Origin: Clostridiales bacterium
GTDB taxonomy: Bacteria > Bacillota > Clostridia > Oscillospirales > Oscillospiraceae
DNA length: 46,294 nucleotides
Assembly (NCBI GenBank): GCA_018374635.1
Contig: JAHAEW010000017.1
Coordinates: 1 to 46,294, forward strand
Reading direction: 5' to 3'
Below, one piece after another: positions 38,401-45,275 of this stretch. A program made the translations under genes and the position numbers. Every line of letters begins with the position of its first letter. The stretch's first letter is position 1. The notes under the pieces were generated by a model. It searched no databases and was not told the DNA's origin. It worked only from the letters and a program-made list of their open reading frames with translations.

Positions 38401-38956
38401 GGCGGGCGTGGAGGCGGTGAAGAGCACGCTGGAGATCAACTCTCCCTCCCGGGTCTTCCGGGAGCTGGGGTCCTTCACCGGCCTTGGCTTTGTCAGCGGA
38501 CTGGCCGGCTATGCCGAAAGGTCCTTTGCCGCCGGCGCAGACATGGCGGACTCCGCCGTGGACGGCCTTTCCGGCGCCATTGCCGGACTCCCCGACCTGC
38601 TGAGCGGCGAGGCGGAGATGCGGCCCACCATACGCCCGGTGCTGGACCTGTCTGACCTCACCGGGGCCTCGACCCAGATCGACAGCCTGTTCTACCCCCT
38701 GCGGTCCATCCGCCTGGCGGGACAGGCCAGCCTGGCGTTCCAAAACGCCTCCGGGGAGAACCGGATGACGGTCAAGGTAGACAACGACGACATCATTGAG
38801 GAGCTTCGCACCCTGCGCAGTGAAATGGCAGAGATGACGGAGCGCATGGAGCGGATGCGGGTCGTGCTGGACACCGGCACTCTGGTCGGTGAGATGGCGG
38901 GACCCATGGACAACGCCCTTGGACAGAGGGCGACACGGAGAGGAAGGGGGAACTGA
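29429..38956 (+). CDS. Tape measure protein (3175 aa)
   Basis: The start shows the tape-measure family pattern (RIVEMRFDNRQFEQNVQTSL, then LSTLDKLKRGLDLD). Residues about 60-330 form the conserved phage_tail_tape domain (QASTAMYQLSQALAAGKVSL). Residues about 640-1500 are a long array of hydrophobic helices (membrane passage). Residues 1545-2340 hold about 13 copies of a 62-residue repeat; residues 2554-2727 hold three 58-residue repeats (WIEEEKYY type); 2730-3000 is coiled coil. The length predicts a very long tail, about 470 nm by the usual 0.15 nm per residue. TTCAAAATG copies at 30852, 34326 and 37218. Confidence 0.93.
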   Translation: MSRTIDERIVEMRFDNRQFEQNVQTSLSTLDKLKRGLDLDNAAKSLDGLGDAAKRCDMSVLGKSVETVQAKFSAFQVVAMTTLSNITNSAVNTGKRLVSALTIDPIKTGFQEYETQIGAVQTILANTQHEGTNLQQVNRALDELNTYADKTIYNFTEMTRNIGTFTAAGVNLRTSVDSIKGIANLAAISGSTSQQASTAMYQLSQALAAGKVSLMDWNSVVNAGMGGKVFQDALVRTSELLGTGAQNAINMYGSFRESLTRGEWLTTEVLTETLKQFAGAYSEADLIQQGFSEAQARDIAQMAKTAEDAATKVKTFTQLWDTLKESAQSGWTTTWEILVGDFEEAKEVLTEVSDAIGGVISETSQARNELLSGGLSSGWKQLLDQGIADEGGFIESIQEVARESGDAFDKLVADSESFSDALKQGLTDGVVSSETLTQAVHNLREKMTGMSQEERKAAGYTAEMIEQIEALDKGLQNGSVSMEEFTEKILRPSGRENLIQAVWNAAKGLVSVITPIKDAFREIFPPATADQLYSLTETLRSFSEWLTLSEETADKLGRTFKGLFSVLDLVRQGALAIFNALAPLGSGAGSLADGILTITAGIGDFLVGINEAAKQGEFFGTVAQTVASALEFVVSGIERLTGFLADAFAAPGLESFQALLGRIQTRIGQVIDVVSGLGGGVSDAADTMDSALENSKFLQMLQTIFNGAKTLVSGIIGVFGGLAGALVESLSNANFSGVIDLLNGVSLGAIALGIKKFLDSFRGVTDSVGSIKEGVIGILDGVKGCFQAWQNDVNAKALLKIAAAVAVLSASILTISLIDSEKLTASLGAITVLFTELMAAMAVFGKLDLNVRGTMKRSTAMIALSSSVLILASALKSIATLEPEQMAAGLAGIAGLMAALVAAAKVLGSGSSSIIKGSAQMVVFAAAIKILASACADLAQLDLAGLAKGLIGVGVLLAEVSLFMNAAKFSGRSVVTASGVLVLAGAMKVLASACKDFAQMGVGELVKGLSAIGAVLLEITAFTKLAGSAKGLITTGAAMIEIGAAMKIFASAMADFGRMSLAEIGKGLLAMGGALAEVAVAMRFMPRNMVTMGAGLIAVGAALNIIADAMRSMGGMSWEAVAKSLVTMGGALVELAVGLNFMNGTLGGSAAMLVAAAALAVLTPVLVTLGSMSWEAIAKGLVTVAGAFAVIGTAGALLTPLLPTILGLGGAFALIGVGVAGVGAGLLLVGTGLSAIAVGITALATSLGAGVAIIVAGLTSIITGIAALIPAIAEKLGEAVVAFAQVITNGAPAIGEAVKTLVLTMVDVLVECVPAIAEGALELVAGVLDALVAYTPQIVDSIMQFLIAVIDGLARNMPTLIQSVVDLLMSFFSGIVSALGSIDTDALLKGIAGIGLLSGIMVALGALAGLIPSAMVGVLGLGVVIAELAIVLAAVGALAQIPGLEWLISEGGQLLQTIGNAIGGFIGGIVGGFMSGVSGSFPQIGMDLAAFMTNIQPFIDGARGIDPAMLEGVKALTGAIMLITAADLLEGLTSWLTGGSSLSTFAEELVPFGEAMKKFSHSITGLDGDLVSTAAIAGKTLAEMAAILPNSGGIAGFFAGENDMGTFGDQLVGFGGSMMKFAASIKGLDTDAVQNAAIAGKAMAELAATLPNTGGAVGFFAGNNDMDDFGEQLVPFGAAIKAYSDAVKGLDVEAVTNSAIAGQAMSELAATLPNTGGAIAFFAGDNDLATFGEQLVSFGASIKSYAQEVTGLDTDAVASSAVAGQTLVELANTLPNTGGLVAFFTGDNDLETFGEQLVPFGEAMKAYSDSVTGMDSAAVTASATAAKALAELQASLPNIGGVVDFFTGGNDLETFANGLLPFGEGMKAYADAVSGMDAGAVSASIIAAQALAELQASLPHVGGVMNFFTGGNDLGLFAEGILSFGEAMNSYGNAVSGIDAGAVSASATAAQALSRLQASLPNVGGIMEFFTGGNDLGKFSEGIIPFGEAMKAYGESVAGIDSSAVEASATAAQSLAELQAALPQVGGLMEFFTGGNDLGVFSEGIVPFGAAMKSYAEAVSGINADAVTASAVAAQALAQLQTDLPNVSGVMAFFNGGNDLGTFAAGIVPFGAAMKSYGDAVADINTGAITASAIAAQSLARLQEALPLVGGVMEFFNGSQDLAAFAAGIIPFGAAMKSYGDAVADIRPEAVESSASAGMALVELAKALPNTGGLLSFFTGGTDLAAFGDDLTLFGADLSAYAEAISNVKADAVTASANAAEALSNLASGLPDSSLFDKWFGGDQTLASFGGDISKFGAAMKDYYGQISGIDTGRMADVVAQVWSLLELAEGAAGVNTSGLTGFADSMRKMGDAGISGFTSAFYNCGDTVNKAVSSMLSTVSGAVLSNLPVTNGAMETVVQSLANIVDGKVPAIRTSTSDMMRTMEASITAHSRTVGDAMRTVLSTAVSNINRMKPEFETAGKNAGQGFINGINSKLGGARSAGRSLGLAALEAAKKALDSHSPSREFIHLGENVGEGLAIGVNNSIVPAAQAASGMIDEVIAVSEKGVDAFEDWINEKQYYGELSLMDELAGWENLQKKYRAGSEERMKIDREVYRVQNELVSATYQASLDWIEEEKYYKRLSTEEELAAYERMQARYLEGSKERMELDRKVFTLRNQLVDESYQNSMDWIEEEKYYNRLSLADELAAYKRVQSRYAKGTEERKKLDREVYRLEQEIYEAQQQYIADVQSVQESANQRRIQLEEAYANKVKSINEQLERDIESLNQQYQDAVESRTKSLYQSYGLFDEVAKKEAVSSETLMQNLEGQVQEFGEWQDILGQLSARGVDSDLIAELQEMGPSAIEEIRALNSMSDDELEKYVSLWSIKHAQARDQATSELEGLRVETQEQIAQLRADAAVELEEYRLTWQSEMAQLEEDTSRQLASLRQEFSENVGLIKRDTEAKMTEMTEAARKILSEAGWTETGQQIPAGLAQGVAQSKSTFIDELTSMALAGVEAVKSTLEINSPSRVFRELGSFTGLGFVSGLAGYAERSFAAGADMADSAVDGLSGAIAGLPDLLSGEAEMRPTIRPVLDLSDLTGASTQIDSLFYPLRSIRLAGQASLAFQNASGENRMTVKVDNDDIIEELRTLRSEMAEMTERMERMRVVLDTGTLVGEMAGPMDNALGQRATRRGRGN
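34061..36448 (+). repeat. 62-residue (186-bp) tandem repeat in the tape measure gene
   Basis: Units start at 34061 and then every 186 bases without a slip to 36293: twelve full units plus a diverged thirteenth. The consensus is FxxxLxPFGxAMKxYxxAV, a GIDxxAVxASA block, LAELQAxLPNxGG and FFTGGNDLGx. Early units have AIAGKAMAELAATLPNTGG, later ones ATAAQALAELQASLP. Units have drifted at DNA level, so they are old or under selection for protein sequence. Confidence 0.9.
37088..37609 (+). repeat. 58-residue (174-bp) triple repeat in the tape measure gene
   Basis: Three units begin at Trp codons 37088, 37262 and 37436, each W-I-x-E-(K/E)-x-Y-Y, then DELAxYExxQ, GSxERxxLDRxVYxxxxxL. They form charged helical hairpins ahead of the long coiled coil. 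Confidence 0.88.
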
Positions 38957-38959
38957 GCC

Positions 38960-39721
38960 GTGTATCATTCCATCACCATTGGCGGGAAAAACACCTGGGA
39001 TGACTGGCGGCTGGTCCCCGCCTCCCGGCCCGTGTTCAATCCGCCGGCCCAGAAGGTGAAGACGCTGGAAATCCCCGGCGGGGATGGGGTCATCGACTTG
39101 TCCCAATCCCTGACCGGGTATCCGGTGTACCAAAACCGGACGGGCTCTATCGAGTTTATCGTGATGAACGACTTCAAGCCCTGGCACATGGCCTATTCCG
39201 ACATCATGGACTATCTGCACGGGCAGAAGCTGCGGGCAGTGCTGGAGGATGACCCGGAGTATTTTTACGAGGGGCGGTTCACCGTCAACGTCTGGAAGTC
39301 GGAGAAGGACTGGTCGCGCATCACCATCGACTATGACGTGGGGCCCTACAAGTGGTCAGTCCTGTCCTCCACGGACGACTGGCTGTGGGACCCCTTCAAC
39401 TTTCAAAATGGCGTCATCCGCCCCGCCGTGTTCAAGGACATCGCGGTGACGACGGAGGTCCGGGCGGTGAAGCTGGCGGCGCTGCTGTTCGGGCGGGCCC
39501 CGGTGTGCCCCGTGTTCCGGGTGAGCAGCTCGGATAAGCGGGGAGTACACATCCGCTTTATCAACCCCACGCTGGGACTGGACGAGACCAAGCTCCTCCC
39601 CGACGGGGTCATCCAGTTCCCGGAGTTTGTGTTCTTCGGCGACCTGGGCGCCACGCTGGAGCTGTGGTGCGACACGGGAACGGGGTCCGTCTCCGTGGAC
39701 TTCAGACAGGGGAGGTTGTGA
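38960..39721 (+). CDS. Distal tail protein (Dit), 253 aa
   Basis: The N-terminal blocks MYHSITIGGKNTWDDWRLVP, FNPPAQKVKTLEIPGGDGVI and LTGYPVYQNRTGSIEFIV are those of the Dit family (siphovirus tail hub), which joins the tube to the baseplate. The second half is a galectin-like beta domain. GTG 38960 follows GGAAGGGGG. A TTCAAAATGG copy lies at 39402. The gene is placed, as usual, directly after the tape measure and before Tal. Confidence 0.85.
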   Translation: MYHSITIGGKNTWDDWRLVPASRPVFNPPAQKVKTLEIPGGDGVIDLSQSLTGYPVYQNRTGSIEFIVMNDFKPWHMAYSDIMDYLHGQKLRAVLEDDPEYFYEGRFTVNVWKSEKDWSRITIDYDVGPYKWSVLSSTDDWLWDPFNFQNGVIRPAVFKDIAVTTEVRAVKLAALLFGRAPVCPVFRVSSSDKRGVHIRFINPTLGLDETKLLPDGVIQFPEFVFFGDLGATLELWCDTGTGSVSVDFRQGRL

Positions 39722-39724
39722 CCC

Positions 39725-41998
39725 ATGTATAGCATTTATGCAGACGGCGTGTGCATTTACAACGACGTCTTTTCCCTGGACAACATGAAGGTGGTCAACC
39801 CCAAGCTGACTCTGGAGGACAGCGCCGCCGGGTCTCTGGAGATGACCCTTCCGCCCACCAACGCGGCCTACGACACCATCGTCCGCATGGTCACAGATAT
39901 TTCCGTGAAGAAGAACGGGGAAGAAATCTGGGCGGGACGGGCCCTGTCGGAGAGCCGGGACTTCTGGAACAACCGGGTGCTCTACTGCGAGGGGGAGCTG
40001 GCCTTCTTCAACGACTCGGTCCAGCCGCCGGCGGAGTATGCCGGGAAATCGGTCCGGGAGTACCTCGACCAGCTCATCGCCGTCCACAACGGGCAGGTGG
40101 GTGAGAACCGCCGGTTCGCCATCGGGGCGGTGACGGTGGTGGACGAGGCCTTCCCCACCTATTACACCAACTATGGCAAGACCCTGGAGTCACTCAACGC
40201 CCTGGTGGAAGCCTATGGCGGCCATCTCCGGGTGCGCAAGGCGGACGGGGTGCGGTATCTGGACTATCTGAAGGACTACCCGGACACATGCAGCCAGGTG
40301 ATCCAGTTCGGGTCCAACCTGCTGGACTTTGTCCGGAACTGGGACTCCGCCGAGTACGCCACGGCCATCGTCCCTCTGGGAAACCGGCTGGACGACAGCC
40401 CCATCGAGGCGCTGGACGCCTATCTGACGGTGGAGAGCGTGAACGGCGGAAGCCTGTACGTCCAATCAGACGAGGCAGTGACGAGCCATGGCTGGATCGC
40501 GAAGACGGTGAACTGGGACGATGTGAGCGACCCCCAGGTGCTGCTGGAGAAGGCCAGGGAGTATCTGGCAGACCTTCAGTTTGACAACTTGGAGCTGGAG
40601 CTTTCCGCCCTGGACCTGCACTATCTGGACGTGGAGACTGAGGCGGTGAAGCTGCTGGACGAGATCCGGGTCATCTCCCGTCCCCACGGGCTGGACCGGC
40701 TCTTCCCGGTGACCAGGCTGGAGATCCCGCTGGACGCCCCGGAGAACACCCAGTTCAAAATGGGGGATTCGGTACAGGTGGGCCTTACCAGCGTGAGCAA
40801 CCAGACCAACGCCGCCGTGCTGGACAAGATCGAAAACCTCCCCAAGGCCCACAACATCCTCAAGGAGGCCCAGGAGAACGCCACCCACATCATGAACATG
40901 GCCACCACGGGCTACATCACCATCACGAGGGACGAGCACGGCTCGGACACCCTCTATATTTCCAACGTCCGGGACTACACCAAGGCTGACAAGCTCTGGA
41001 AGTGGAACATGAACGGCCTGGGCTACTCCAACGACGGGGGAAAGACCTTCGGGCTGGCCATCACCATGGACGGGGCCATCGTGGCCGACTACATCACAGC
41101 GGGGGTGCTGAACGGCAACGTGCTCCGGGTGGGCGTCATCCGGGACTACAACTCCAACGTGATCCTAGACCTGGACAAGGGCACCCTGACCATGAAGAAG
41201 GGCTCCATCAACATCGGAAACGGAAACTTCACCGTGGACGAGCAGGGTAACCTCTACGCCAGGCGGGGCACCTTCGCGGGGACGCTGGCAGGAGCCAAGG
41301 GGACCTTCGGCGGCACAGTGCAGGCGGAGGACTTTTTGGACAAGTACGGCAACAGCATGATGGACCTGGCCAAAGAGAAGTTTACCGCCGGATATCTGGA
41401 CCTGTACGGCCTGACCGTCACCAACAAGAACACCGGGGCGGTCACCTTCGCCGTGGGGCCGACGGGCCTTATCACCATCAACGGCCAGGTGACCATGGGG
41501 GCCGGGAGCACCATCAACTGGGCCCAGGTGAGCAATCAGAACATTCAATCCAATCCGGCGTATTCTATGGCCAATCAAGCTTACAACCTGGCGGATGAAG
41601 CCTATGATTATGCCGATACCGCGTATTCCAGGGCCGAACGGGCTTACAAGCTGGCCGACTCCATCGAGATGCCAGGGTACATCAAGAGCACCTACATCGA
41701 CCAGACCACGATCCGTTCCCCGGTCATCGAGGGTGGAGAGTTTTATGGCGAGGAATTCAACATCATCGCCGGGAGCGACTTCGGAAGCTTCAACCTCTAC
41801 GGCCCTTTCGGGAGCAGCCGTTACCACATGCTGGCCATCGAATATTTCGAGGGCGACGCCCCTCTCATCAACATTTACAGCCCCTGCGGCGGATACATCA
41901 CCATTGGCCAGCGGCGAAACGGGATCGTCTACTTCAAGGGGGTCGTGGATTTCAGCGCCGCAGACGTCCAAGGTCTGGATTTAGGAACAGGAGCATGA
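39725..41998 (+). CDS. Tail-associated protein (Tal), prophage-endopeptidase-tail family (757 aa)
   Basis: Residues 1-380 follow the Tal N-terminal hub fold (YSIYADGVCIYNDVFSLDNM, SAAGSLEMTLPPTNAAYDTI, VRMVTDISVKKNGEEIWAGR). Residues about 400-600 carry repeating beta turns (GYITITRDEHGSDTLYISNV, TLTMKKGSINIGNGNFTVDE). The end has a helical repeat (YSMANQAYNLADEAYDYADT, about 615-650) and a final beta domain. It closes the tail tip and contacts the cell. ATG 39725 follows GGGAGG. TTCAAAATGG lies at 40754. Confidence 0.85.
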   Translation: MYSIYADGVCIYNDVFSLDNMKVVNPKLTLEDSAAGSLEMTLPPTNAAYDTIVRMVTDISVKKNGEEIWAGRALSESRDFWNNRVLYCEGELAFFNDSVQPPAEYAGKSVREYLDQLIAVHNGQVGENRRFAIGAVTVVDEAFPTYYTNYGKTLESLNALVEAYGGHLRVRKADGVRYLDYLKDYPDTCSQVIQFGSNLLDFVRNWDSAEYATAIVPLGNRLDDSPIEALDAYLTVESVNGGSLYVQSDEAVTSHGWIAKTVNWDDVSDPQVLLEKAREYLADLQFDNLELELSALDLHYLDVETEAVKLLDEIRVISRPHGLDRLFPVTRLEIPLDAPENTQFKMGDSVQVGLTSVSNQTNAAVLDKIENLPKAHNILKEAQENATHIMNMATTGYITITRDEHGSDTLYISNVRDYTKADKLWKWNMNGLGYSNDGGKTFGLAITMDGAIVADYITAGVLNGNVLRVGVIRDYNSNVILDLDKGTLTMKKGSINIGNGNFTVDEQGNLYARRGTFAGTLAGAKGTFGGTVQAEDFLDKYGNSMMDLAKEKFTAGYLDLYGLTVTNKNTGAVTFAVGPTGLITINGQVTMGAGSTINWAQVSNQNIQSNPAYSMANQAYNLADEAYDYADTAYSRAERAYKLADSIEMPGYIKSTYIDQTTIRSPVIEGGEFYGEEFNIIAGSDFGSFNLYGPFGSSRYHMLAIEYFEGDAPLINIYSPCGGYITIGQRRNGIVYFKGVVDFSAADVQGLDLGTGA

Positions 41999-42005
41999 CA
42001 CAGCC

Positions 42006-42377
42006 ATGAAGAAAATGTTAAAAAATTCCGAAGTGTTTGAGCGGCTCCACTCGCTCAAGCCACTGCTGTCCCGGCGGGATCGGATCGGTTACATCGCCGC
42101 CCGGAACTACCGCTTTCTCTCCAACTCCCTGGTGGAATATGAGACCATCCGCCTCAGCCTGATCGAGAAGTACGGAGAGGAAGGGAAGGATGAACGGGGA
42201 CAGCCCACCTTTGTCCTCAAAATGGAGTCCCCCAATTTCAAGACGTTCTGTGACGAGCTGGCTCCCTTCAACGAGATGACCCATGAGGTGGAGCTGATGA
42301 CCGCCAAGTACAGCGAAGCGGAGGGGAACCTGACGGGGGAGGAAATTTTGGCCATCGATTGGATGCTGGAAGATTAG
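42006..42377 (+). CDS. DUF1617-like small baseplate-region protein (123 aa)
   Basis: ATG 42006 lies 14 bases after AGGAGC. A helical protein: KMLKNSEVFERLHSLKPLLS, then AARNYRFLSNSLVEYETIRL and IEKYGEEGKDERGQPTF. This spacing of IEKYG, a short hinge and a C-terminal EVELMTAKYS helix is that of the DUF1617 group, often found after Tal genes. Role unknown. Confidence 0.6.
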   Translation: MKKMLKNSEVFERLHSLKPLLSRRDRIGYIAARNYRFLSNSLVEYETIRLSLIEKYGEEGKDERGQPTFVLKMESPNFKTFCDELAPFNEMTHEVELMTAKYSEAEGNLTGEEILAIDWMLED

Positions 42378-42390
42378 GAGGTGGTCCGAT

Positions 42391-43698
42391 TTGGCCGACA
42401 TCAGCAGTTTTTTGAAGAAGATTTTGGAGGCGATCTACGGTGAGGAGGTGCGGGGTTCCATCCACGACGCCCTTGCCGCCATGAATAAGGAGTCCTCCAG
42501 CGCCATGGAGTTTGCCGCCACGGCCAAGGACTCCGCCAAGGCCTCCGCGGAAAAAGCCAAGAACGAGGCGGACACCGCCGGGCAGAAGGCGGCTGAAGCC
42601 CTGGACTCCGCCGGGAAAGCCGCCCAGTCTGAAACCAACGCCAAAGCCTCGGAGACTGCGGCGGAGGGGTACGCGGACCTCGCCGTTGACGCAGCGGAAC
42701 GGGCCGGAACCTCGGAGGAGAACGCCAAGGCCTCGGAGCAGACGGCTCTGCAACAGGCCAGAGAGGCGGAGGAGTCCAAGAACGCCGCTGCTCTCAGCGA
42801 GGCCGAAGCCAAGGCGGCAGAAGAGCGGGCTAAGGAGGTCCGCAATCAGGTGGAGACCCTGGGTGCCCAAGCCACGGCAGACGCCGCAGCGGCTCAGGAA
42901 GCCAGGACCGCCACAGAGGCGGCGCGGGACGCGGCCAAGGTTAGTGAAACCAACGCAAAGGCCTCGGAGACCAAGGCGGAAGACGCCAAAGCAGGCGCGG
43001 AAGCGGCGAAGGAAGCCGCCCTGTCCGCCCAGGAGAGCGCCGAGGAGGACGCCCTGACCGCCGCCCAGTCCAAGGAGGACGCAGAAGCGGCCAGGACAGC
43101 AGCAGAACAGGCCAAGGCCGACGCCCTTGACAGCGCCGCAGAGGCCGCCGGAAGCGCCGCCAAAGCGGAGCAGTACAGCGGCAAGCCGCCCAAGCCTCAA
43201 AATGGAACCTGGTGGATCTGGGACGCGGAAACAGGGGCCTATTACGACAGCCACATCAGCTGTGAGCTGCAAGGCCCCATCGGCGTGGGCATCCAGGACA
43301 TCCGGCTGACCAAGGGCGACCACTCGCCGGGCACCACGGATATTTACACGGTGCATATGACAGACGGGTCTACCTACACCATTTCGGTCTACAACGGCCT
43401 GAACGGTACGGGCGCCGGCGACGTATTGGGTATCTCCTTCGACCTGGTTATCCCCGCCGAGGGGTGGTCGGAGGGGAGCGTCACCATTGCGGACGAGCGG
43501 CTTTTGGCCCTGGGCACCCACAAGTATTTCCTCAGCGCGGACGAAGCCTGTAAGGAGGAGTTCCTTGACTGCAATGTGCAGCCCAAGAACATCACCACCT
43601 CGGGCTTTCTCACCCTGACCTGCGACACAGAGCCGGCGGCGGACCTGACGGTCAACCTGATCCGGCTGGAGCTGTCGGGGAACGGGGCCATTCAGTGA
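42391..43698 (+). CDS. Alanine-rich fibre/baseplate protein (435 aa)
   Basis: TTG 42391 follows AGGAGGTGG. Residues 1-30 form a short anchor (ISSFLKKILEAIYGEEVRGS). Residues about 35-260 are Ala/Glu/Lys/Ser heptad-like repeats (AKASETKAEDAKAGAEAAKE), a long trimeric coiled-coil stalk. After a GTWWIWDAETGAYYDSHI module (about 272-290), a KGDHSPGTTDIYTV segment appears, then a C-terminal 85-residue domain (PAEGWSEGSVTIADERLLAL) shared with the protein at 45276. It is probably the shaft of a side fibre or receptor-binding unit. Confidence 0.75.
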   Translation: MADISSFLKKILEAIYGEEVRGSIHDALAAMNKESSSAMEFAATAKDSAKASAEKAKNEADTAGQKAAEALDSAGKAAQSETNAKASETAAEGYADLAVDAAERAGTSEENAKASEQTALQQAREAEESKNAAALSEAEAKAAEERAKEVRNQVETLGAQATADAAAAQEARTATEAARDAAKVSETNAKASETKAEDAKAGAEAAKEAALSAQESAEEDALTAAQSKEDAEAARTAAEQAKADALDSAAEAAGSAAKAEQYSGKPPKPQNGTWWIWDAETGAYYDSHISCELQGPIGVGIQDIRLTKGDHSPGTTDIYTVHMTDGSTYTISVYNGLNGTGAGDVLGISFDLVIPAEGWSEGSVTIADERLLALGTHKYFLSADEACKEEFLDCNVQPKNITTSGFLTLTCDTEPAADLTVNLIRLELSGNGAIQ

Positions 43699-43715
43699 GC
43701 AAGGAGGCGAAGCCC

Positions 43716-44252
43716 ATGGAGATCGCAGTGAAAGCAACCTATGCCCATCTGGTCAAGGACGAGAGTTTGGTACAGAACTCCGACAAGCTCTATATTGTGG
43801 AGTTCCACTTTGATCAGAGTTGGGATGGTTATGCCAAATCGGCTGTCTTTGAAGCCGGCGGCGTACAGCAGCCGCCTGTGGCGTTGACGGATGACCGATG
43901 CATTATTCCGGCCGAGTGTTTGAAGCGGGCCGGAATCAATCTAAAAATCGGAGTTTCCGGCATTAAGGATGGGGTTCAGAAAGACACGGTATGGTGTCTG
44001 GCCAGCAAGATCATGTACGCGCTTGACCCCACGCAACTGATGCCGCCCACCCACATCGACGGAGACGTGAAGGCCCAGATCCTTGAGGTCATCCGGGAAA
44101 ATACTGCTACAGATGCAGAGGTTCAGGAAGTCCTCGACAATGCATTCCAGTCCTCCTGGATACCTCCTGAAAATCCTGAGGCTCCGGACAATACCGCCAC
44201 TAATGAAGAGGTGGAGGACATTCTCGATGATGTTTTCGGCGAAGAGCCGTAA
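43716..44252 (+). CDS. Fibre/baseplate protein, upper part (178 aa)
   Basis: ATG 43716 is 7 bases after AAGGAGG; the frame opens earlier at 43695 but without a ribosome site. Residues 1-100 form a beta domain (IAVKATYAHLVKDESLVQNS, then LYIVEFHFDQSWDGYAKSAV) of a type known in phage baseplate/receptor-binding modules. The C-terminus contains two copies of a short peptide, TDAEVQEVLDNAF and TNEEVEDILDDVFG, shared with the next gene. No catalytic features. Confidence 0.65.
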   Translation: MEIAVKATYAHLVKDESLVQNSDKLYIVEFHFDQSWDGYAKSAVFEAGGVQQPPVALTDDRCIIPAECLKRAGINLKIGVSGIKDGVQKDTVWCLASKIMYALDPTQLMPPTHIDGDVKAQILEVIRENTATDAEVQEVLDNAFQSSWIPPENPEAPDNTATNEEVEDILDDVFGEEP

Positions 44253-44279
44253 ACAAATATTTTTAAGGAGGACATATTT

Positions 44280-45212
44280 ATGTCTAAGCACACTACTCTC
44301 GAACAGCTGAAGCTTCTGGCTCAGCGCACCAAGAGTGAGATCAGCAAGGTCGAATCCAAGTCCCTGGTAGGCGTTAAGGTCAACGGCGTTGCCCTGGCCA
44401 TCGCCGACAAGATGGTGGACATTCTGATTGCTTCTGGTGCTACCAACGGCACTCTGTCTGTTGCCGGCAAGGATGTTGCGGTGACGGGTCTGGCGGCCCT
44501 GGCCTACAAGGCTCAGATCTCTGAGGCCGATCTGGATACCGCTCTGAAGGCTGTGCTGGACGGCAAGGCTTCCGGCGCCGATCTGGCCACTCTGATCGGT
44601 ACGGATGCTGGTAAGAGCGCCCGCACCATCGCCAACGAGGAGCTGGCCGCTCAGCTGATCCCCGAGGGCGCCCAGGAGGCCCTGGATACTCTGACTGAGA
44701 TTGCTCGGTGGATTCAGGATCACCCCAATGACGCTTCCGCGATGAACGCCGCCATCACCAAGCTGAACGGTATCGTTGCCAGTATTGGCGGCGACGAGGA
44801 CGAGTACGCCACCGTAATGGCCGCCATTGAAGGCAAGATCACCGCCGCGCTGAAGGACATTGCCTCCGGCGCGACCAAGGTGGAGAAGTCCGAGGTCAAC
44901 GGCAACATCAAGATCAATGGCCAGGAGACCGTGGTCTACACTCACCCTGCCGCTGAGGCGGTCGAAGCCGGCTTCAAGAAGGTCGGTAAGGATAATCAGG
45001 GTCATGCGGTCATCGGCGACGATGTGACCAAGGAGGATATCGTTGCTCTCGGTATCCCCGCACAGGACACCACCTATCAGCCTGCTACCAGCCAGGCAAA
45101 TGGTCTGATGTCCAAGGAGGACAAGGCCAAGCTGGACGGCATTGAGGTTGCGGCCGATGAGGAAGTCAATCAGATGCTGGATGAGGTCTTTGGCGCCGCT
45201 GTTGGCGTCTGA
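44280..45212 (+). CDS. Tail/head fibre-like protein (310 aa)
   Basis: AAGGAGG precedes ATG 44280. The N-terminus TTLEQLKLLAQRTKSEISKV is a helical anchor shared with the 45276 gene. The middle contains ANEELAAQLIPEGAQEALDT and LTEIARWIQDHPNDASAMNA, a tail-fibre pattern of helical knobs, and then strands. The end, LMSKEDKAKLDGIEVAADEE followed by VNQMLDEVFG, repeats the short peptide seen in the previous gene. A terminator follows. Confidence 0.72.
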   Translation: MSKHTTLEQLKLLAQRTKSEISKVESKSLVGVKVNGVALAIADKMVDILIASGATNGTLSVAGKDVAVTGLAALAYKAQISEADLDTALKAVLDGKASGADLATLIGTDAGKSARTIANEELAAQLIPEGAQEALDTLTEIARWIQDHPNDASAMNAAITKLNGIVASIGGDEDEYATVMAAIEGKITAALKDIASGATKVEKSEVNGNIKINGQETVVYTHPAAEAVEAGFKKVGKDNQGHAVIGDDVTKEDIVALGIPAQDTTYQPATSQANGLMSKEDKAKLDGIEVAADEEVNQMLDEVFGAAVGV

Positions 45213-45220
45213 TAACCGCG

Positions 45221-45259
45221 GAGGGGGATGGGGTATTCCTGTCCCCCTCTTATTTTTTC
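45221..45259 (+). terminator. Terminator after the fibre gene
   Basis: GAGGGGGA (45221-45228) pairs with TCCCCCTC (45242-45249), 13-nt loop, followed by TTATTTTTTC. The ribosome site of the next gene follows at once. Confidence 0.85.
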
Positions 45260-45275
45260 GGAAAGGAGCTCTAAC

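Noticed and set aside
33125..39220. 2031-codon open frame on the - strand opposite the tape measure
   Set aside because: It mirrors the repeats and GC-rich codons of the tape measure gene, has a low-complexity Gly/His/Val/Gln composition, no ribosome site and no known domain.
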